Program-made: the position numbers and the translations under genes
In this document: positions 57,683 through 64,000 of the stretch, in pieces
Layout of the letters: every line of letters begins with the position of its first letter
Position numbering within the stretch: the first letter of the stretch is position 1
DNA from: Gemmatimonadota bacterium
GTDB lineage: Bacteria > Gemmatimonadota > Gemmatimonadetes > Gemmatimonadales > Gemmatimonadaceae
NCBI GenBank assembly: GCA_003134685.1
Contig: PLCA01000003.1
Span: 464,228 to 528,227, forward strand
DNA: 64,000 bases
Direction: 5' to 3'
The notes under the pieces: generated by a model
What the model saw: the letters and a program-made list of their open reading frames with translations, nothing else
Told to the model about the DNA's origin: nothing
Databases searched by the model: none

Positions 57683-58212
57683 TGATGTCTGCCCCAACCA
57701 TACTGCAAACCGTCGCGACGGCAGCGAAGCCGTGGGCAGCGCTCTTCAGCGATTCGAGAGTCGTTTCGAGCACTGTGACTTTTTTTCACCTGGGTGGGCT
57801 TCTGTTCGCCGGAGGAACCGCCGTCGCCTCGGACCGCGCCACGTTCCGCGCGCTGCGTGGAACCCCTGAGGATCGTGGCCGCCTGCTAGTAGAACTCGGC
57901 AATGTGCACGCATGGGTGCTGACGGGGCTGTCGGTGATCTTCGTGAGCGGGCTTCTCCTTGCGCTCTCGGACGTGAAGACCTTCGGCAACTCGCCGATAT
58001 ACTGGACGAAGATGAGTCTGGTCGCGCTTCTCCTCGCCAACGGAGCGCTTCTTCAGCGCACCGAGCAGAAACTTCGCGCCAGCGGTCTCCAGACTCCGTC
58101 CAGGGCGCCAAAGGAGCAACTGTGGTCGAGGCTCCGATTCGCGGCCGCCACCAGCATGATGCTGTGGACGGCGATCGTTCTTGCCGGCGTCATCCTGGTC
58201 GCATCATCCTAA
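57682..58212 (+). CDS. Integral membrane hypothetical protein
   Basis: TGATG overlap with previous gene; ~4 TM helices. Confidence 0.75.
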   Translation: MMSAPTILQTVATAAKPWAALFSDSRVVSSTVTFFHLGGLLFAGGTAVASDRATFRALRGTPEDRGRLLVELGNVHAWVLTGLSVIFVSGLLLALSDVKTFGNSPIYWTKMSLVALLLANGALLQRTEQKLRASGLQTPSRAPKEQLWSRLRFAAATSMMLWTAIVLAGVILVASS

Positions 58213-58261
58213 CGATAGCTCAACAACATCGAACTCAACCGCGTCATATAGGTATATGCAA

Positions 58262-58786
58262 ATGAAGTCCTCTGAAGTGATAAAACGTGAAGCGCGCGCG
58301 GACTGCGAAAGCTGCCCGCTCGTTCCTGAGAGAAGGGAGTTCCTGCGCAGCATGTCCGCGTTTGCTCTCGCGGCGATTTCGCTGAGCCTCCCAATCCGGA
58401 GTGCGACGGCCAAGGTGTTATCGTCTGCTGTTGCCGGGCGCAAACTGCTCTCGTATCCGGTTCCGGCGACAGATGGTGCGGACATCGACCGCGGCAACGA
58501 GGTAATTCTCGTTCGCTACAGAAACGAGGTCTTCGCCTTCAATCTCTCGTGCCCGCATCAGAACACCGCTCTACGGTGGAATGAGACGGACATGCGGTTC
58601 CAGTGTCCAAAGCACCACTCTCAGTATCAGCCCGATGGTGAGTTCATCACCGGGCGCGCGACGCGCAACATGGACCGCCTGGCGATCAGGCGCGACGAGA
58701 CGAACAACATCGTCGTTGATCCTGACACGCTCTACCGGAGCGACGAGGACGCGGCCGAGTGGAAGGCCGCAGTGGTGAAGCTGTGA
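58262..58786 (+). CDS. Tat-exported Rieske [2Fe-2S] protein
   Basis: ERREFLRSMSAFALAAISL; CPHQNTALRW..CPKHHSQY. Confidence 0.88.
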   Translation: MKSSEVIKREARADCESCPLVPERREFLRSMSAFALAAISLSLPIRSATAKVLSSAVAGRKLLSYPVPATDGADIDRGNEVILVRYRNEVFAFNLSCPHQNTALRWNETDMRFQCPKHHSQYQPDGEFITGRATRNMDRLAIRRDETNNIVVDPDTLYRSDEDAAEWKAAVVKL

Positions 58787-58827
58787 GCCATTCGGCGTTG
58801 AACAAGCCAATCGATTCAGAGGGACAA

Positions 58828-59298
58828 ATGGAACGCATCGAGATCCAGGGAGGCGGCTGCGCTCATTGCGCGGAGAAAGCCGGCACGAGTCGGCGTGAAT
58901 TCATCGCTACCTCAGCCGCGTCGGCGGTGGCGGCACTACTCCTGGCCGCCTGCGGCGGCGCGCAGGGCCCATCGGGAATCACCGGCCCGTTCTCTTTCTC
59001 GGTGCTGGTGTCAAACTACCCCGCGCTGGCGAACGTCGGAGGAATAGCGCAAGTCGACAGCGGCGGTGCTCCAATCGCGGCAGTTCGCACCGGTGCGAGC
59101 ACATTCGCCGCGTTCTCTCTCATCTGTCCCCATTTCGGGTGCACGGTGGGGATCAACCGCTCGGCCTTCCAGTGTCCCTGTCACGGAGCACAGTTCGCTT
59201 CGAACGGTACCTGGATCGGGGGGCAGCGGACGTCGAATCTCGCGGCGTACGGTACGAGCTACGATGCGACGACGAACGAGTTGACGATCACGAACTGA
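58828..59298 (+). CDS. Tat-exported Rieske [2Fe-2S] lipoprotein
   Basis: TSRREFIATSAASAVAALLLAAC; CPHFGCTVG..CPCHGAQF. Confidence 0.92.
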   Translation: MERIEIQGGGCAHCAEKAGTSRREFIATSAASAVAALLLAACGGAQGPSGITGPFSFSVLVSNYPALANVGGIAQVDSGGAPIAAVRTGASTFAAFSLICPHFGCTVGINRSAFQCPCHGAQFASNGTWIGGQRTSNLAAYGTSYDATTNELTITN

Positions 59299-59313
59299 AG
59301 ATCGCGACGAAGG

Positions 59314-59898
59314 TCAGCGTGGGGTGAGCATCTCGAGGCGCCGCTCGATCGCCTCCAGCCGCTGGATAACTTCGAGATGCTGGGTGTCTTCTAGCGTCGG
59401 AAGCTTCGCGACGAAGGTCAGCGCCCCTCCGGTTTCCAGCCTGCACTCCTCGACTTCCGCGATCGACTTGATCCCCTGCCGGCGGGCGGCCGCCTCCAGC
59501 TCGGCGACGGTTATCAACTCCTTGTTGAGTCGATCGTGCATGACCTTTCCACTGGACACCAGCACATCGGGGTTCCCTTCCATCGCGTCCAACCTTCCGG
59601 ACTTGAAGAGGTAGCGAACCAGAAAATGATTCGTAAGGAGCAGCACCGCCGCGCCGAACAGTCCTCCGATCACCGAGTTGTCGTTGCCGATGATCGCGTT
59701 CTGGACGGTGTTGGACAGCAGGAGGAGGACGACTAGATCGAATGGATTCAGCTGCGACAGCTCACGCTTGCCGGCGAGCCGAAGACCGATCAAGACCGCC
59801 CCGTAAACCACGAGAGTGCGGATGGTTTTCTCGAGCAAGGGAACGCCCGGGACAAAGATGTCGTTCCAGAGGGTGGATACGTACGGATAGGTCATCAT
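59314..59898 (-). CDS. DUF421/YetF-like membrane protein
   Basis: RLAGKRELSQLNPFDLVVLLLLSNTVQNAIIGND. Confidence 0.92.
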   Translation of the reverse strand: MMTYPYVSTLWNDIFVPGVPLLEKTIRTLVVYGAVLIGLRLAGKRELSQLNPFDLVVLLLLSNTVQNAIIGNDNSVIGGLFGAAVLLLTNHFLVRYLFKSGRLDAMEGNPDVLVSSGKVMHDRLNKELITVAELEAAARRQGIKSIAEVEECRLETGGALTFVAKLPTLEDTQHLEVIQRLEAIERRLEMLTPR

Positions 59899-59956
59899 TC
59901 AGTGCCTCGGTGTTTAGTGCCCCGCAAATCTGACGTCCACAAAACGATGCGCCTTT

Positions 59957-62149
59957 TCACTTCACATCATAGGCGGACATCGGGACGTGCTGGAGGTATT
60001 TATCGAACCAGCCGACAATGTGCCGGAGCCGCTCGACGCGGTGCCACGGTTTCCCAGAGCGCGAGAGCTCGTGCGTCTCGTCCGGGAATCTCACCATCAC
60101 CGTCGGCTTGTGCAGATACTTGAGCGCGCGGAACATCTGCTCGCCGCCGTCAGCGGGCGGGGTCCTCATGTCTGCCTCGCCCTCGATCAACATCAGCGGA
60201 GTCGTCACGTTCGCGACGTACGTGATCGGGGACACCTCGGCGAACCCCTTGGGATCTTCCCATGGCGCGGTGCGGAACCAGGTCGGATTGAAGAGCGTGA
60301 AGTCCGCCGTGTACCAGAAGCCCGACCAATCGGCAATTGAGCGCATCGACACCGCCGCGGCGAAGCGGTGGGTGTGCGTGACCGTCCAGTTCGTCAGCAC
60401 GCCGCCGCCGCTCCCGCCCGTGACTCCCATGCGGGTCGAATCCACGTATCCTCGCTTGAGCACTTCATCGACGCCGGCCATCAGATCCTTGTAGTCGTCG
60501 CCGGGATAATGGAACTGGATGATGTTGGCGAAGTCCTGCCCGTAAGAAGTGCTGCCGCGCGGATTGGTGTAGAGCACGACGTAGCCCTTGGCCGCCATCC
60601 ACAGGAACTCGTGCGTGAAGGAGGAGCCGTAGGCGCTGTTGGGTCCCCCGTGGATTTCGAGGATCAACGGATATTTCTTCGACGCGTCGAAGTGCGGCGG
60701 CTTGAGAATCCATCCCTGAACCCGCCGGCCGTCGAAGCTCTTGTACCAGAACTCTTCCGGCACACTGAGATCGAGCTGGCTGAATAGCGGCTCGTTGATG
60801 TGAGTGATCTGCTTGGGAGTCGGTCGCGCGGTGTTGGCATCCACGACATACAAGTCGCCGATGTTGGTGGCTGTCGAGACGAGGGTGACGATCTTCGATC
60901 CGTCGGCGCTCGCGCTGTACGACACGACCTCGTGATCGCCAGTCGTCACGGAGTCGACTTTTCCATCCGCGGCGGAGAAGCGCTTGAGATTCGCGGTACC
61001 GTTCTCCGTCGTCACCACCACAAGACTCTTTCCGTCCCTGTTCCATATGATCCCGCCGCCGGATCCCGCACGCGGGGAATGCTGGTCCGAGCCGATTCCG
61101 CTCTCCACGTCGAAGTCGTAGGCAGTGGTCAGATTTCGTGGGCTGGAGCCCGGAGCGGCATCCACGATGAAGAGATCGGGCTCATCGTAAAACCGGACCG
61201 GCTTTGCGTTCGCGTTTCCCGTGAATGCGATTCGCTTTCCGTCCGGCGAGGGCGCGATCGTGCCGATACCACCATCAATGCTCGCGACTTTCGCCATCGC
61301 GCCGCCGCCCGCGGGCACGGAGTACAGCTCGTCACCGCCCGTCGCATAGTACGGCTCGAGCCGCCGGTTCGACGTAAAGTAGAGACGCGAACCATCTGGC
61401 GACCACACCGGCTCGCCTTCGTCGAAGTCGCCGAAGGTGATCTGCTTGAAGGTCGGAAGGGCTCCCGTCGGGCCAATGGATGCGGGCACGGTCCATATGT
61501 GGCTGTGCGCTGTCGGATCGGTGTAGCCGCCGCCATTCCAGCGATACTGCGCGCGCGTGATGACGCGGACATCGCTCACGTGTTTTTTCAGAGTTGAATC
61601 GGCGGCAGCTTTTTTCGCTGAATCAGCCTTCGCCTGCGCCGACGACGAATCCGGAGTAGAGACGAAAGCAATCGTGCCTCCGTTCGGCGACCATACTGGA
61701 GAAGACGCGCCCTTGGGAGCGTCGGTGAGCACGCGCGCTTCCCCGCCGTCCATCGAGATGAGGTAGATCTGCGACGGCTTGGGCTTTCCATCCACCGGCT
61801 CGGGCGTGCGGACGAAAGCTATTTCCCGCCCACTCGGCGACCAACGGGGCGACCTGTCGTTGCGGCCCGCTGTCAGTGGACGCGGCGGCGCGCTTCCGTC
61901 CGAGGGAACCACGTAGATCTGCGTCTCGTAGCGGTCCTTGTCCTCGTTCACGTTCACGAGCACATACGCGACCTGCGACCCGTTTGGAGAGATCTGCGGA
62001 TCCGCGGCCCACACGAACTTGAAGAGATCCGTTTCGGTGATTGGCCGGTGCGTCTGTGCAGCGCTTGTGCGCGCGGCGATCGCGGAAAGGACGAGCGGCA
62101 GGGCGATCGCAACGAGGCGCCAGCGCCAACGATTCATTGGACTTTTCAT
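59957..62149 (-). CDS. S9 family prolyl oligopeptidase-like peptidase
   Basis: [43 protein letters not shown]. Confidence 0.93.
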   Translation of the reverse strand: MKSPMNRWRWRLVAIALPLVLSAIAARTSAAQTHRPITETDLFKFVWAADPQISPNGSQVAYVLVNVNEDKDRYETQIYVVPSDGSAPPRPLTAGRNDRSPRWSPSGREIAFVRTPEPVDGKPKPSQIYLISMDGGEARVLTDAPKGASSPVWSPNGGTIAFVSTPDSSSAQAKADSAKKAAADSTLKKHVSDVRVITRAQYRWNGGGYTDPTAHSHIWTVPASIGPTGALPTFKQITFGDFDEGEPVWSPDGSRLYFTSNRRLEPYYATGGDELYSVPAGGGAMAKVASIDGGIGTIAPSPDGKRIAFTGNANAKPVRFYDEPDLFIVDAAPGSSPRNLTTAYDFDVESGIGSDQHSPRAGSGGGIIWNRDGKSLVVVTTENGTANLKRFSAADGKVDSVTTGDHEVVSYSASADGSKIVTLVSTATNIGDLYVVDANTARPTPKQITHINEPLFSQLDLSVPEEFWYKSFDGRRVQGWILKPPHFDASKKYPLILEIHGGPNSAYGSSFTHEFLWMAAKGYVVLYTNPRGSTSYGQDFANIIQFHYPGDDYKDLMAGVDEVLKRGYVDSTRMGVTGGSGGGVLTNWTVTHTHRFAAAVSMRSIADWSGFWYTADFTLFNPTWFRTAPWEDPKGFAEVSPITYVANVTTPLMLIEGEADMRTPPADGGEQMFRALKYLHKPTVMVRFPDETHELSRSGKPWHRVERLRHIVGWFDKYLQHVPMSAYDVK

Positions 62150-62316
62150 GGACTTAGCCGGGGAGTTCTGGTGTCAGACCGCGCCCCGATTGGGCGGGTC
62201 GAGCGAGCCCGAATAACCTACGTTCGGAAGAAATCCGACACCAGGCGAAAGCACCTGAGGGTTAACGATTTCACTACCCGATACGTCTAGTGTGTGAACC
62301 CCTCTCAGGAGCCCAC

Positions 62317-62655
62317 ATGAGGAAGTCGTATGCAGCAATCGGGATGTCACTCGCGGCCGCGGTAGCGAGCATCTCGATCCCGGCACTTGCTACATCGTCC
62401 GCTTTCGCTTCACCCGTCCCAGCGTCTCAGGTTATGCCCGTCGCGCAACAGGCATCTCGCCCACAGGGCGCGGCTGCACGCAACCGCCGTGAGCCCCATC
62501 CCGAGATACGGAAAGCGATCACGGCACTCGAGAGCGCCAAGAATGCCATGCAGAACGCGAGTCACGACTTCGGTGGTCATCGCGTTGCCGCGCTCGCCGC
62601 TTGCGACCGAGCGATCGAGCAGCTGAGGCTCGCGCTTCAGTACGACAAGCGGTAG
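62317..62655 (+). CDS. Small secreted hypothetical protein
   Basis: Signal peptide MRKSYAAIGMSLAAAVASISIPALA; helical ALESAKNAMQNASHDFGGHRVAALAACDRAIEQL. Confidence 0.75.
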   Translation: MRKSYAAIGMSLAAAVASISIPALATSSAFASPVPASQVMPVAQQASRPQGAAARNRREPHPEIRKAITALESAKNAMQNASHDFGGHRVAALAACDRAIEQLRLALQYDKR

Positions 62656-62699
62656 GACCGTTGGGGATGGTTCATCTCGCGAAAGCGAGCATCCACTGA

Positions 62700-62757
62700 A
62701 CCGAAGCAGGGAGCTCTCGGCGTTGCAGCTAAATCGCCGGGAGCTCCCTGATTCGGT
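62700..62757. terminator. Strong bidirectional hairpin between convergent genes
   Basis: ACCGAAGCAGGGAGCTCTCGGCG-N12-CGCCGGGAGCTCCCTGATTCGGT; no long T-run. Confidence 0.75.
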
Positions 62758-62778
62758 ATTCGATGCGCGTCGGAACCG

Positions 62779-64000
62779 CTACCAGATCCGGACTCTGAGT
62801 GAGTCAGGGCGCCACATCGGTTGCCCCGGCTTCACGCCGAACGCGTCGTAGAACTCCGGGATGTTGGCGAGCGGACCCAGCACCCGCCATTTCGCCGGCG
62901 CGTGCACGTCGCTCAGTAGCCCTCTGCGAAGTGATTCATCACGCTGTCGACTCAACCACCCGAGAGCATAGCCGAGGAAGTAGCGCTGGACCGGAGTCAG
63001 CCCGCCAATCGGCTTCCCCTCCTTGTATTGCGCCGTTTTCTTGAACGCATCGAGTCCGAGCAGAACCCCGCCGTAGTCGGCGATGTTCTCGCCGAGGCTC
63101 GCCTTGCCGTTGATGTGGAGTCCGGGCATCGGCTCGTAAGCATCGAACTGTCGCGCCATCACGTCGGCGCGCGCCTGGAACTTGGCGGCGTCGCCACTCG
63201 TCCACCAATCGGTGAGATTCCCTGCCGCGTCGAACTGGCGGCCCTCGTCGTCGAAGCCGTGCGTGATCTCGTGACCGATCGTTCCCGCTGCCGCGTAGCC
63301 GTACGCGGCAGCGTCGTCGACCTGCGCGTCCGGCACTCCGGGAACCGTGAAGATCGCGGCCGGCAGCACGATCTCGTTATTCGAAGGATTGTAGTACGCG
63401 TTGTACGTCTGCGGTGTCATCCCCCACTCGGCGCGGTCCACGGGCTTCCCGAATTTCGAGATGTTGTCGCTGAACCCCCAACGCGCCGCGTTCATCATGT
63501 TTTCCGCATAAGAGTTGCGGCCGACGACGAGCGCCGAGTAGTCCTTCCACTTGTCGGGATAGCCGACTTTGGGATAGACGGTCGAAAGCTTTTGAAGCGC
63601 GCGCGCCTTGGTGGAGTCGCTCATCCAATCGAGCCTAGTGATGCGGTCGCGGTAGGCGGTGCGAATCGCTTCCACCATGTCGGCGTATCGTTGCTTGGCG
63701 ACCGGCGGGAAATACTCCTTCACGAAGATGCGACCCAGGACCATCCCCATCGCATCGCCCTCGGCGTCGAGGACACGCTTCCAGCGTAGCCGTGGCTCTT
63801 TCTGGCCGTTGAGGACACGATTGTAAAAGCTGAATCGCTCGGCGTACACCGCGCTGCTCAGATAGGGCGCGTAGCCGGTTATGAGTTGATAGCGCAGGTA
63901 GTCCTGGAGGACGGGCACCGGCGTCGATTGAACCAACGCCTGCAGAGCGGTGAAGAATTCCGGTTGACCGACCACGACGGAATCCGGATGGAGATTCCAT
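62779..64000 (-). CDS. M13 family (neprilysin/PepO-like) metallopeptidase, N-terminus beyond window end
   Basis: GHEITHGFDDEGRQFDAAGNL, ENIADYGGV; frame open through position 64000. Confidence 0.93.
   Translation of the reverse strand, partial: WNLHPDSVVVGQPEFFTALQALVQSTPVPVLQDYLRYQLITGYAPYLSSAVYAERFSFYNRVLNGQKEPRLRWKRVLDAEGDAMGMVLGRIFVKEYFPPVAKQRYADMVEAIRTAYRDRITRLDWMSDSTKARALQKLSTVYPKVGYPDKWKDYSALVVGRNSYAENMMNAARWGFSDNISKFGKPVDRAEWGMTPQTYNAYYNPSNNEIVLPAAIFTVPGVPDAQVDDAAAYGYAAAGTIGHEITHGFDDEGRQFDAAGNLTDWWTSGDAAKFQARADVMARQFDAYEPMPGLHINGKASLGENIADYGGVLLGLDAFKKTAQYKEGKPIGGLTPVQRYFLGYALGWLSRQRDESLRRGLLSDVHAPAKWRVLGPLANIPEFYDAFGVKPGQPMWRPDSLRVRIW

Noticed and set aside
1-64000. CRISPR arrays, rRNA genes, phage or IS transposase genes
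   Set aside because: Looked for regularly spaced repeats, rRNA motifs and transposase/integrase motifs; none were visible.

Overview
The window is a ~64 kb chromosomal segment of a high-GC bacterium. The gene content (SusC/SusD pair, many secreted FG-GAP/VCBS-ASPIC proteins, M3/M13/S9 peptidases) would fit Gemmatimonadota or a related soil phylum; that taxonomic call is inference. The left part (about 4.2-16.6 kb) is a tightly packed, translationally coupled glycoside-utilisation operon. It encodes a sugar isomerase-like protein, GH130, a GH5-like protein, GH130, a glycosidase-like/ABC solute-binding-protein fusion, two ABC permeases, a MalK-type ATPase and a GH-like lipoprotein in AT-richer DNA. 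The middle (about 22-37 kb) holds SusC/SusD, three large VCBS/ASPIC proteins and a plug-only TonB-type lipoprotein. The right part holds regulators, small secreted proteins, a di-haem cytochrome, two Tat-dependent Rieske proteins and peptidases. The strongest observations are: (1) an AhpD/carboxymuconolactone-decarboxylase-like gene (37687-38388) whose in-frame TGA sits exactly at the second position of the catalytic CxxC (CLF-U-IGSH), followed at the expected spacing by a SECIS-like hairpin with a GGUC apical loop, so it is a probable selenoprotein split by ORF callers; (2) a ~525-bp intergenic long inverted repeat (38391-38916) enclosing several perfect stem-loops; (3) an in-frame TatA-GH31 fusion; (4) a glycosidase-like/solute-binding-protein fusion; (5) a SusD remnant next to low-GC DNA; (6) two families of repeated intergenic inverted repeats. 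No database searches or folding programs were run. Family calls come from motif recognition in the supplied translations.
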